DNA of 64,000 nt from assembly GCF_002304225.1 (NCBI RefSeq), contig NZ_NSLB01000001.1, forward strand, positions 496,001 to 560,000, in the 5' to 3' direction. This document shows, one piece after another, positions 54,951 through 64,000 of the stretch. Each line of letters opens with the position of its first letter. The stretch's first letter is position 1. The position numbers and the translations under genes are program-made. Below the pieces are notes generated by a model. The model was given only the letters and a program-made list of their open reading frames with translations. It searched no databases and was not told the origin of the DNA. The stretch is from Pseudomonas sp. HAR-UPW-AIA-41 (lineage in GTDB: Bacteria; Pseudomonadota; Gammaproteobacteria; Pseudomonadales; Pseudomonadaceae).

Positions 54951-56392
54951 CAGTGGGCTGCCTCTACAGTGAACTTGGCTGCAGCTTCATATTCAGCCGG
55001 GTTGGCGGCACGCACGGTACGCCAGGTGTTGTAGGCCATCAGCAGCATGCCGGTAACGAAGAAGGCGCCGCCGATCATGCGTACCAGATAGCCGTAGTGG
55101 CTGGCTTCCAGGGCTTCAACGAAGGAGTAGGTGAGGGTGCCGTCTTCGTTGACTGCGCGCCACATCAGACCCTGGGTGATGCCGTTGACCCACATGGAGG
55201 CGATGTACAGCACGGTGCCGACAGTGGCCAGCCAGAAGTGAGCGTTGATCAGGCCGATGCTGTGCATCTGCTGACGGCCGAACACTTTCGGGATCAAATG
55301 GTAGATGGAACCGATGGAAATCATGGCTACCCAGCCGAGGGCGCCAGCGTGCACGTGGCCGATGGTCCAGTCGGTGTAGTGAGACAAGGCGTTGACGGTC
55401 TTGATGGCCATCATCGGGCCTTCGAAGGTGGACATGCCGTAGAAGGCCAGGGACACCACCAGGAAGCGCAGGATGGGGTCGGTGCGCAGCTTATGCCAGG
55501 CGCCGGACAGGGTCATCATGCCGTTGATCATGCCGCCCCAGCTCGGAGCCAGCAGAATCAGGGACATCACCATGCCCAGGGACTGAGCCCAGTCCGGCAG
55601 CGCGGTGTAGTGCAGGTGGTGCGGACCGGCCCAGATGTACAGGGTGATCAGTGCCCAGAAGTGCACGATCGACAGGCGGTAGGAGTAGATCGGGCGGGCA
55701 GCCTGCTTCGGTACGAAGTAGTACATCATGCCGAGGAAGCCGGCAGTCAGGAAGAAGCCCACGGCGTTGTGGCCGTACCACCACTGGATCATCGCGTCAG
55801 TCGCACCCGAATAGATCGAGTAGGACTTCAGGGCGCCAACCGGCAGCTCCAGGTTGTTGACGATGTGTAGCAGGGCGACGGTGAGAATGAATCCACCGAA
55901 GAACCAGTTACCGACATAGATATGCTTGGTGGTGCGCTTGACGATGGTGCCAAAGAACACTAGGGCATAGCTCACCCACACTACTGCAATCAGGATGTCG
56001 ATCGGCCATTCCAGCTCGGCGTATTCCTTCGAGGTGGTATAACCCAGCGGCAGCGTAATCACGGCAAGCACGATGATTGCCTGCCAGCCCCAGAAGGTGA
56101 AGGCCGCCAGCGAGTCAGAAATCAGTCGTGCCTGGGACGTGCGCTGTACCACGTAATAGGACGTGGCAAACAGGGCGCAACCGCCGAAGGCGAAGATCAC
56201 TGCGTTGGTATGCAGAGGACGCAGACGGCCGAAGCTTGTCCACGGGAGGTTCAGGTTGAGTTCCGGCCACACCAGTTGTGCGGCGATCAGAACACCGAGA
56301 GCCATGCCAATGACCCCCCAGATCACCGTCATGACGGCGAACTGGCGGACCACCTTATAGTTATAAGCAGTCTGACTGATTGCTGTGCTCAT
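54950..56392 (-). CDS. ccoN: Cytochrome cbb3 oxidase catalytic subunit CcoN, first operon
   Basis: A 480-residue twelve-helix haem-copper oxidase subunit I with [25 protein letters not shown] and the binuclear-centre Tyr-His region, and [15 protein letters not shown] near the first low-spin haem ligands. It is the oxygen-reducing, proton-pumping subunit. [13 protein letters not shown] at 56392 is preferred over the long upstream frame. No Anr box was found in the upstream 417 bp, consistent with the constitutive expression known for the P. aeruginosa Cco-1 operon. Confidence 0.95.
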   Translation of the reverse strand: MSTAISQTAYNYKVVRQFAVMTVIWGVIGMALGVLIAAQLVWPELNLNLPWTSFGRLRPLHTNAVIFAFGGCALFATSYYVVQRTSQARLISDSLAAFTFWGWQAIIVLAVITLPLGYTTSKEYAELEWPIDILIAVVWVSYALVFFGTIVKRTTKHIYVGNWFFGGFILTVALLHIVNNLELPVGALKSYSIYSGATDAMIQWWYGHNAVGFFLTAGFLGMMYYFVPKQAARPIYSYRLSIVHFWALITLYIWAGPHHLHYTALPDWAQSLGMVMSLILLAPSWGGMINGMMTLSGAWHKLRTDPILRFLVVSLAFYGMSTFEGPMMAIKTVNALSHYTDWTIGHVHAGALGWVAMISIGSIYHLIPKVFGRQQMHSIGLINAHFWLATVGTVLYIASMWVNGITQGLMWRAVNEDGTLTYSFVEALEASHYGYLVRMIGGAFFVTGMLLMAYNTWRTVRAANPAEYEAAAKFTVEAAH

Positions 56393-56809
56393 GCTAGGGG
56401 TTCCACGGTTAGAAGGAAGGCGCGCGACGCAAGGTCGCACCCGCTCAAAAAAGCGGCGGCAAGTATGGAGAAAGGCCTTTTTCAATGCAACGACACACAC
56501 TGAAACATTACGCCTAGTAGGGACTTGCAGCCGTTATTGATGACACGCCACTGACACTGAATGCTGTTCAGCGGAGTGCATCCAATCTGCGCGTAAAAAA
56601 AGGCTCGCCTTGGAGTTGTGCGGGTGGCGATGCAAAACAGCTTAGCGTGCTCTGAGCAAAGACCAAGTCGTTTTGTCGGGTAAAGAGGTGCGACATCGGG
56701 TCGCAGTAGGCGGGCGGGCTAACCGTGCAGGTGCGCTGAAGTTGGTCAGCCTGTTTGGCGCTGAGTCTGGAAAGGTTAGCGGCGCATCCCTGCGCCGCTG
56801 TTCTTGCAG
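56393..56809. other. 417-bp intergenic region between the two cbb3 operons
   Basis: No gene-like frame is visible. It contains the terminator of the upstream operon (56778-56799) and must hold the ccoN-1 promoter. I searched for TTGAT-N4-ATCAA-type Anr sites by eye and saw none; TTATTGATGACAC near 56535 has only a left half. Confidence 0.5.
56778..56799 (-). terminator. Terminator hairpin of the second cbb3 operon
   Basis: A perfect 9-bp stem (56778-56786 with 56791-56799, 4-nt loop) lies 11 bp beyond the ccoP-2 stop. The minus-strand continuation AACCTTTCC is only mildly T-rich, so termination may be partial. Confidence 0.6.
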
Positions 56810-57745
56810 TTACTTGCTGGAGACTTCAGCCGGTTGTTGCGACAGGCTGTAGACGTAGGCTGCGAGCAGGTGAACCTTGTCGTTGCCCAGGTACTGCTCT
56901 TGCGCCGGCATCTGGCCGTTGCGGCCATAGCGCAGGGTCTGCTGAATCTGAGTAAGGCTCGAACCATAGATCCAGGCCGAGGGCTTGGTCAGATCGGGTG
57001 CGCCCATCATCGGCATACCTTTGCCTTCAGCACCATGGCAAGCGGTGCAGTTGGTCGCGAACTGCTGCTTACCGGCAGCCAAGTCTGCCTGGGTGCCTTC
57101 CGGCTGTTTCAGGCCAGCGAGGTCCTGACGCACATAGGCAGCCACATTTTTTACGCCTTCCTCACCGAGGATTGCGCCCCAAGCCGGCATGGCAGCCATG
57201 CGACCGTGCAGGATGGTGGTCTTGATGCTGGCAGTGTCGCCGCCCCAGCGCCAGCTGTTGTCAGCCAGGTTGGGGAAGCCCGGTGCACCTTTGGCATCAG
57301 AGCCGTGGCAGATCGAGCAGTAAGTGGCGAACAGACGGTTGCCCATCTTCAGTGCCTGCGGATCTTTGGCAACATCTTCCAGTGGCATGGCTGCATATTT
57401 GGCGAAGATGGGGCCGTATTGCTCGTCAGCACGGCTGACTTCGCGCTCCCACTGCTTGACCTGGGTCCAGCCGCCTTCATAACCCGGCAGCAGGCCTTTC
57501 CAGTTACCCAGCGCTGGGTAGAGGGCGAAATAGATCACGCCAAACACGATGGTGCCGACGAACAGCAGGAACCACCACTGCGGCAGCGGATTGTCATATT
57601 CCTCAATGCCGTCGAAGGCATGGCCCATGGTCTTGTCGGTGACGCCCTTCGTCTCACCCTTGCGGGTGCTGAAGATCAGCCACGTCAGCGCCACCAGGGT
57701 GCCGATGGTGAGGAGAGTGATGTACCCACTCCAGAACGAGGTCAT
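56810..57745 (-). CDS. ccoP: Cytochrome cbb3 oxidase subunit CcoP, second operon
   Basis: A 311-residue dihaem cytochrome c paralogous to the first-operon CcoP over its full length. Haem sites are C143-SIC-H147 and C233-TAC-H237. Differences from CcoP-1 lie mostly in the linker before the first haem (shorter by nine residues) and the C-terminus (PAEVSSK). It follows ccoQ-2 by 6 bp. Confidence 0.95.
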   Translation of the reverse strand: MTSFWSGYITLLTIGTLVALTWLIFSTRKGETKGVTDKTMGHAFDGIEEYDNPLPQWWFLLFVGTIVFGVIYFALYPALGNWKGLLPGYEGGWTQVKQWEREVSRADEQYGPIFAKYAAMPLEDVAKDPQALKMGNRLFATYCSICHGSDAKGAPGFPNLADNSWRWGGDTASIKTTILHGRMAAMPAWGAILGEEGVKNVAAYVRQDLAGLKQPEGTQADLAAGKQQFATNCTACHGAEGKGMPMMGAPDLTKPSAWIYGSSLTQIQQTLRYGRNGQMPAQEQYLGNDKVHLLAAYVYSLSQQPAEVSSK

Positions 57746-57751
57746 GGTTGT

Positions 57752-57910
57752 TTACTCCTGATTTTTCGAGTTGCGGTCGTCGGCGAAGGGCAGCAGGGCG
57801 GCTTCATCGAAGCCGCTCTTGCGCTTGCCACTGAAGGCCCAGAGCACCAGACCGACAAAGGCCATCAGTACCAGTGCTGTGCCGAGACCCCGCAGAGTTC
57901 CGATATCCAT
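57752..57910 (-). CDS. ccoQ: Cytochrome cbb3 oxidase subunit CcoQ, second operon (short)
   Basis: A 52-residue protein read directly from the sequence between ccoO-2 and ccoP-2: it starts [20 protein letters not shown], continues through one membrane helix and ends ADDRNSKNQE before TAA. It is aligned throughout with CcoQ-1 but with a shorter tail. It is short enough to be missed by automatic length cut-offs. It starts 6 bp after ccoO-2. Confidence 0.9.
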   Translation of the reverse strand: MDIGTLRGLGTALVLMAFVGLVLWAFSGKRKSGFDEAALLPFADDRNSKNQE

Positions 57911-57916
57911 GGTTGC

Positions 57917-58537
57917 TTACCGCTTGTTCTTCAGGCTGGTGCCGAGAACTTGCAGGTAGGCCACCAGGGCGTCCATTTCGGTTTTGCCCTTGACCGCGTC
58001 GCTGGCACCGGCAATGTCCGCATCGCTATACGGCACGCCTAGGGTGCGCATTGCTTGCATCTTCTTGGCGGTGTCCTTGCCGTCGAGCTGGTTTTCCACC
58101 AGCCATGGGTAGGCCGGCATCTTCGACTCCGGCACTACGTTGCGCGGGTTGTACAGGTGAGCACGATGCCAGTCATCGGAGTAGCGACTACCGACGCGTG
58201 CCAGGTCCGGACCGGTACGCTTGGAGCCCCACAGGAACGGGTGGTCGTAGACGCTTTCGCCGGCAACGGAGTAGTGGCCATAACGCTCGGTTTCAGCGCG
58301 GAACGGACGCACCATCTGCGAGTGGCAGCTGACGCAGCCTTCCTTGATGTAGATGTCGCGGCCTTCCAGTTGCAGGGCGGTGTAGGGCTTGAGGCCTTCC
58401 ACCGGCTGAGTGGTTTCTTTCTGGAAGAACAGCGGCACGATCTGCACCAGACCACCGATGGAGACGGCCAGGATCATGCACAGGGCCATCAGGCCGACGT
58501 TTTTCTCGAGAATTTCGTGTTTGCTGTTATTGCTCAT
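57917..58537 (-). CDS. ccoO: Cytochrome cbb3 oxidase subunit CcoO, second operon
   Basis: A 206-residue monohaem cytochrome c nearly identical to CcoO-1 (haem site CVSCH at residues 68-72; a two-residue N-terminal extension SNN). Substitutions cluster in the N-terminal helix and the last third. It starts 11 bp after the ccoN-2 stop with a GGAG-like site, in contrast to the overlapping arrangement in the first operon. Confidence 0.95.
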   Translation of the reverse strand: MSNNSKHEILEKNVGLMALCMILAVSIGGLVQIVPLFFQKETTQPVEGLKPYTALQLEGRDIYIKEGCVSCHSQMVRPFRAETERYGHYSVAGESVYDHPFLWGSKRTGPDLARVGSRYSDDWHRAHLYNPRNVVPESKMPAYPWLVENQLDGKDTAKKMQAMRTLGVPYSDADIAGASDAVKGKTEMDALVAYLQVLGTSLKNKR

Positions 58538-58548
58538 CTCGCTGCTCC

Positions 58549-59979
<1,431 letters not shown>

Positions 59980-60061
59980 GTTATGGGCTTCCATACACGG
60001 TTATGGATACTGGCTGCGCTTTTGCGCAGAACAAGCATCCGCAAAGCACGACTTGCGGTTA

Positions 60062-60075
60062 TTGACTGAGATCAA
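60062..60075 (-). promoter_or_regulatory. Anr/FNR box upstream of the second cbb3 operon
   Basis: The minus strand reads TTGAT-CTCA-GTCAA, a full match to TTGAT-N4-(A/G)TCAA. Its centre (60068.5) is 89 bp upstream of the ccoN-2 ATG. The plus-strand reading lies 31 bp upstream of the alpha/beta hydrolase start, too close for ordinary activation of that gene. Confidence 0.8.
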
Positions 60076-60099
60076 TTGTCACAGTCTCGGTGAGGTTTT

Positions 60100-60729
60100 A
60101 TGGAACTGCTTTGGAATCATGCTGTCGGGGCGGCTTCGGCCACCTTGATCTTGGCGCACGGAGCGGGTGCCGGGATGGACTCGGTGGTGCTTGAAAAACT
60201 GGCTCAAGCGCTTGCTGCCCGTGGCTTTGCGGTAGTGCGCTTCGAGTTTCCCTACATGGCTGCCCGGCGACTGGATGGCAAGCGTCGCCCGCCTGATCCG
60301 CAGCCCCGTTTACTGGCCAGTTGGCGTGAGGTTTATGCCAGCGTGCGACAGCAGGTCGCAGGATCTGTGTTGCTGGGGGGTAAGTCCATGGGTGGGCGCA
60401 TGGCCAGTCTGCTGGTCGACGAGCTAGGAGCCGATGCGCTGGTCTGTTTTGGCTATCCCTTCCATCCCGCCGGCAAGCCGGACAAGCTGCGCGTGGAGCA
60501 CTTGCACGGTATTCATGCCCCAGCCCTGATTATTCAGGGAGAGCGTGATGCGTTGGGTAATAGAGCGGAGGTCGAAGGTTACGATTTGCCGTCGCGTATC
60601 GCCATGCACTGGCTAGCAGCGGCAGACCATGACTTGAAACCACTCAAGAGCAGTGGTTTCAGTCATGAGCAGCATCTGCAGGCTGCTGCCTACGCGGTGG
60701 CAGCCTGGGTGGAACGCATTATCGATTGA
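60100..60729 (+). CDS. Alpha/beta hydrolase (Tex30/KANL3 family)
   Basis: A 209-residue alpha/beta hydrolase: [13 protein letters not shown] oxyanion segment, nucleophile elbow [11 protein letters not shown] (Ser in GxSxG-like context), acid in IQGERDALG and catalytic His in [10 protein letters not shown]. The Tex30/KANL3 domain is a bacterial-eukaryotic family of unknown substrate. GTGAGGT precedes the ATG. It is divergent from the second cbb3 operon and its 3' end overlaps aer by 11 bases, tail to tail. Confidence 0.8.
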   Translation: MELLWNHAVGAASATLILAHGAGAGMDSVVLEKLAQALAARGFAVVRFEFPYMAARRLDGKRRPPDPQPRLLASWREVYASVRQQVAGSVLLGGKSMGGRMASLLVDELGADALVCFGYPFHPAGKPDKLRVEHLHGIHAPALIIQGERDALGNRAEVEGYDLPSRIAMHWLAAADHDLKPLKSSGFSHEQHLQAAAYAVAAWVERIID

Positions 60730-62284
60730 AGCGCTCTACCAGAGAGAATTGCCCTTTGGCTGTTTCGCTCAAGCCCTGGCTCAGTTCGGCGGTGCGATGA
60801 GCAGAGCCTGTGGTTTCTTCGGCGAGTTGGGCAATGGTTTCTACTTTGTGGTTGATGTTTTCGGCTACTGCGCTCTGCTCATCGGCAGCTGCCGCGATCT
60901 GGTTGGCCATATCGGCGATATGTGCCACCGCATCGCTAATGCCGACCAATGCGTCGTCTGCCTGCTGTACCTTGAGCACACCCTCGTCAGCCTGACGACG
61001 GCCGTTGTCCATGGTGGCTACGGCCTCCTCGGCGGTGCGTTGCAGTTTGGCGATCAGTTGGTGAATCTGCCCGGTCGACTCGGCTGTGCGGCTGGCCAGG
61101 GAGCGTACTTCATCGGCAACCACGGCAAAGCCACGGCCCATCTCACCGGCGCGGGCCGCTTCGATCGCGGCATTGAGTGCGAGCAGATTGGTCTGGTCGG
61201 CAATGCCCTTGATCACATCGACTACGCCACCAATCTCACTGCTGTCCTGGGCCAGACGAGTCACTGTCTCGCCTGTCTCACTGACCGCATTGGACAGGCG
61301 CTGAATAGCGTCTCGGGCCTCGTCAGTGATATGTCTTCCTGACAGGGTCAGTTGATTGGCCTGCTGGGTGGCATCAGCCGTGCGTTGTACGTTGCGGGCT
61401 ACTTCTTGGGTGGTGGCAGCCATCTGCTGAACTGCCGCTGCCACCTGTTCGGTTTCCAGGTGTTGTAGTTGAAGCCCGTCGGCACTGCTGCGGGCCAGTC
61501 GGTCGGCGTCATTTGCCTGGGTGGTGAGCTGTTCGGCGGTATCTTGCAGGCGTGTCAGGCAGGTTTTCAGGCGGGCCTCCTGACTGCGCATGGCCAGCTC
61601 CAGACGTGCTTCGTCACCTTCACTGTCGGTGTACATCTGGGCAATCAGTGGGTCGGAGGTGGCCTGTTCAGCGATTTTCAGCAGGCGCCTGGTGCTTCGC
61701 CCTTGCCAGGCCAGGCCCAACAGACCGAGCGGAATGGAGAGCAGGGCAGCAAGGATGAATCCCCAGTGCCCGTCCAGCCAGGCACCGATGGCCCAACCCA
61801 CCTGGCTCAGGAGAATGAATGGCAGCCAGTTTCTTACCATCGGTAGCCAGCGGTTACTCGCAGGGATAGCGCTTTTACCACTGTTGATGCGCTGATAAAG
61901 GGCTTCGGCGCGCCGTATCTGCTCGCTGCTGGGTTTGACCCTGACCGACTCGTAGCCGGTCACTTGGCTGCCTTCAAATATCGGCGTGACATAAGCGTTG
62001 ACCCAGTAGTGGTCACCGCTTTTGCAGCGGTTCTTGACGATGCCCATCCAGGGTTTGCCTTGCTTAAGAGTGGTCCACATATGGGCAAACACGGCTGGTG
62101 GTACATCGGGATGACGTACCAGATTGTGCGGGGCTCGCATCAGCTCTTCACGGCTATAGCCACTGATCTCGATAAAGGCTTCGTTGCAATAGGTGATCAG
62201 ACCTTTTTGATCTGTCGTTGAGATCAGGCGCTGTTGCGCTGGGAAAGTGCGTTCGCGCTGGGTCACGGGCTGGTTATTACGCAT
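60719..62284 (-). CDS. aer: Aer-type energy-taxis methyl-accepting receptor with PAS domain
   Basis: A 521-residue receptor. Residues about 10-120 form a PAS domain ([29 protein letters not shown] in pieces), which in Aer binds FAD and senses redox state; two hydrophobic segments at about 152-195 anchor it; the cytoplasmic signalling domain contains the conserved hairpin tip with [38 protein letters not shown] in pieces. It mediates energy taxis. In P. aeruginosa aer likewise lies near the cco genes. No Anr box was seen directly upstream. Confidence 0.9.
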   Translation of the reverse strand: MRNNQPVTQRERTFPAQQRLISTTDQKGLITYCNEAFIEISGYSREELMRAPHNLVRHPDVPPAVFAHMWTTLKQGKPWMGIVKNRCKSGDHYWVNAYVTPIFEGSQVTGYESVRVKPSSEQIRRAEALYQRINSGKSAIPASNRWLPMVRNWLPFILLSQVGWAIGAWLDGHWGFILAALLSIPLGLLGLAWQGRSTRRLLKIAEQATSDPLIAQMYTDSEGDEARLELAMRSQEARLKTCLTRLQDTAEQLTTQANDADRLARSSADGLQLQHLETEQVAAAVQQMAATTQEVARNVQRTADATQQANQLTLSGRHITDEARDAIQRLSNAVSETGETVTRLAQDSSEIGGVVDVIKGIADQTNLLALNAAIEAARAGEMGRGFAVVADEVRSLASRTAESTGQIHQLIAKLQRTAEEAVATMDNGRRQADEGVLKVQQADDALVGISDAVAHIADMANQIAAAADEQSAVAENINHKVETIAQLAEETTGSAHRTAELSQGLSETAKGQFSLVERFNR

Positions 62285-62512
62285 GGCGGGATCAACTTTC
62301 TAATGTGAGTCACTGCTCTTTGGCAGGATTTCTTATTTATCGCCTGGCTGCGTCGTAAGTTTAGTCAGCCGGAACTCGTAAAACGCTGGGCCAGGTGACT
62401 GGCCAATGCGTATAGGTATAGACGCTGTTCCTGTATCGCAGAAGGTTGTGTGCTGCTGCTCAGGTATCATGCGCGCCATTGCATAAGAGGCTGCTGGCAG
62501 CCGGAGTGGGAA

Positions 62513-63561
62513 ATGAACAGTCTGTTGCTGCATTGTCGTCCGGGATTCGAGGGTGAGGTCTGTGCCGAGATCAGTGATCTGGCGGCGCGTCATGAAGTGG
62601 CGGGCTATGCCCGCAGCAAGCCGAACCAGGCCTATGCCGAGTTCGTCTGCACCGAGCCGGGCGGTGCCGAGCGACTGATGCGCAAGCTGCGGTTCAGCCG
62701 TTTGATCTTCATCCGCCAGTGGGCGCGCGGCAGTTTCCTGGCTCTGCCGGAGACCGATCGCATCAGCGTCTTGCAGGAGGCTCTGGCCGATTACCCGCAG
62801 GCCGGCAGTCTGTGGCTGGAGGTGTTCGATACCAACGAAGGCAAGGAGCTGTCGGGGTTCTGCAAGAAGTTTGAGGCGCCGCTGCGCAAGGCCCTGAACA
62901 AGACCGGCAAGCTGGTGGAAGACCGTCTCAAACCGCGACTGCTGCTGACCTTCAAGAGCGGTCGTGAAGTCTTTCTCGGTCTGGCCGAAGCCGATAACTC
63001 GGCGTTCTGGCCGATGGGCATTCCGCGCCTGAAGTTCCCCCGCGAGGCCCCCAGCCGCTCGACGCTGAAACTGGAGGAGGCCTGGCACCACTTCATCCCG
63101 CGGATGAGTGGGATGCACGCCTGGCGCCGGCGATGACCGCCGTGGATCTGGGGGCGGCCCCCGGCGGCTGGACCTGGCAGCTGGTCAACCGGCATATTCG
63201 GGTGACGGCGGTGGACAACGGACCCATGGCCGAGAGCCTCATGGACTCGGGGCTGGTGGAACATCAGCGGGCTGACGGCTTCACTTTCAAGCCGCGCAAG
63301 CCGGTGAACTGGATGGTCTGCGATATCGTCGAGAAGCCCGCACGGACAGCGGCGATGATCGAGACCTGGCTGGGCGAGGGCTGGTGCCAGGAGGCGGTGG
63401 TCAACCTCAAACTGCCCATGAAGCAGCGTTTCGCCGAGGTGCAGCGCCTGCTGGAGCGTATCGAGGATGGACTGAAGGCGCGTGGCCTCAAGGTCAGCAT
63501 CGGCTGCAAGCAGCTGTACCACGACCGCGAGGAAGTGACCTGCCACCTGCGCCGTTTATAA
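62513..63561 (+). pseudogene. rlmM: 23S rRNA 2'-O-ribose C2498 methyltransferase RlmM with a one-base frameshift
   Basis: The first frame (from ATG 62513, with GGAG upstream) gives the RlmM THUMP-like N-terminal half MNSLLLHCRPGFEGEV to [13 protein letters not shown]. It then diverges to [10 protein letters not shown] and stops at 63134-63136. The SAM-methyltransferase half ([66 protein letters not shown]) is open in another frame from about 63103 to 63561. One extra G in the run at 63102-63103 would restore [21 protein letters not shown]. The expected length is about 349 residues. Sequencing error is likely, because this is a G run. Confidence 0.85.
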
Positions 63562-63579
63562 CGACGCAGGCAGCCATGC

Positions 63580-64000
63580 TTAGCGCGTTGCCAGCGGGGC
63601 GTTGAGCGGCAGCAGGGCGGGTAGCTCGACTTCGCCCTGCAGGGCTACCGCGCGCGGGCTCCATGAGCTGTTGAACAGGTACTGACCGCTGAAACCGCTG
63701 AACTGCAGGCCCAGCACGTCTCCGGGCTCTAGTGCCGCGCTGACACTGGTCAGCTGCAGCTCGCTGCGTTGCCCCAGCGGCGTGACCTGCTCATTGAGCG
63801 TCTCGATCCGGCCATCGGCCCGCTTCACCGCCATGGCGGCAAACACCTGTTCTCGTTCATGGCTGCCCTGCAGGGTCAGGCGGGTGCTGCCCAGCAGGGC
63901 GCTGGGTTGCTCGATGGTGCGCAGCGGTACGAACTGGCTGGGGCTGAGCAGGCCGCTGGTCAGCGGTCGTACTTCGGTCAGCGGCAGTGCCACGCGCTCA
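63580..64000 (-). CDS. C-terminal part of a probable CocE/NonD (X-Pro dipeptidyl-peptidase-like) hydrolase, cut by the right edge
   Basis: The frame is open to base 64000 and continues beyond the window; about 140 residues are visible. The segment GSTRLTLQGSHEREQVFAAMAVKRADGRIETLNEQV ... ALEPGDVLGLQFSGFSGQYLFNSSWSPRAVALQGEVELPALL (in pieces) resembles the C-terminal jelly-roll domain of CocE/NonD and X-Pro dipeptidyl peptidase proteins. The catalytic domain is outside the window, so the call is tentative. A GTG at 63993 is in frame but not needed as a start. Confidence 0.5.
   Translation of the reverse strand, partial: ERVALPLTEVRPLTSGLLSPSQFVPLRTIEQPSALLGSTRLTLQGSHEREQVFAAMAVKRADGRIETLNEQVTPLGQRSELQLTSVSAALEPGDVLGLQFSGFSGQYLFNSSWSPRAVALQGEVELPALLPLNAPLATR

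Overview
The window is 64 kb of GC-rich, gene-dense chromosome from a gamma-proteobacterium, almost certainly a Pseudomonas. The reasons are gene content and order familiar from Pseudomonas: mtaD-mtnA-gyrA-serC-pheA-hisC-tyrA/aroA-cmk-rpsA-ihfB; ubiG-mupP-yciK; the cpxR-cpxP-cpxA arrangement; cyaB with a MASE2 sensor; and two tandem ccoNOQP operons followed by ccoGHIS and hemN. No phage, insertion sequence, CRISPR array or rRNA gene is visible. One tRNA (Asn, GUU) is present. The window cuts a gene at each end.

Layout. 1-5.2 kb: an unknown partial gene, a Sel1-repeat protein and a sulfurtransferase on the minus strand. On the plus strand are a PlsC-type acyltransferase, a SelW/Rdx protein, and a PlcP-like phosphoesterase overlapping an Agt-like glycosyltransferase. 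The last pair is preceded by a four-repeat Pho-box-like array, which points to phosphate-starvation lipid remodelling. 5.3-16.3 kb: adenylate cyclase CyaB, a DUF962 protein, an AraC regulator, two tandem TrkH potassium transporters, a YkgJ protein, a nitroreductase, the Cpx envelope-stress system with a CpxR-box-like site in front of cpxP, and YciI/YciB. 16.4-25.5 kb: PHP phosphoesterase, Sua5/YciO protein, ScpA, ScpB and RluB on the plus strand; a diguanylate cyclase, YciK, MupP, UbiG and MtaD on the minus strand. 25.6-38.9 kb: mtnA, gyrA and an aromatic amino acid/serine/histidine block running into cmk, rpsA and ihfB.

38.9-47.7 kb: a ComEA-like protein, a small orphan gene, tRNA-Asn, an aromatic aminotransferase, uvrB, dgt, an orphan amtB and hemN. 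In P. aeruginosa the O-specific antigen cluster sits between ihfB and the comEA-like gene; here only 170 bp separate them. 47.8-60 kb: the complete cbb3 oxidase region, with assembly genes (a TauE/SafE-like protein, ccoS, ccoI, ccoH, ccoG) and two structural operons. An Anr/FNR box lies upstream of hemN and of the upstream (second) oxidase operon but not of the first. 60-64 kb: an alpha/beta hydrolase, an Aer-type energy-taxis receptor, rlmM and the C-terminal part of a likely CocE/NonD hydrolase.

Points of note: two conserved genes, the tyrA-aroA fusion and rlmM, each carry an apparent one-base deletion; GyrA has Val at quinolone-resistance position 83; the comEA-like gene has a 14-bp perfect hairpin in its leader; and the two ccoN genes share long identical DNA tracts. 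I found no convincing wholly new multi-gene system. Most of the window is conserved core genome. The regulatory arrays and the frameshifts are the most useful items to follow up.
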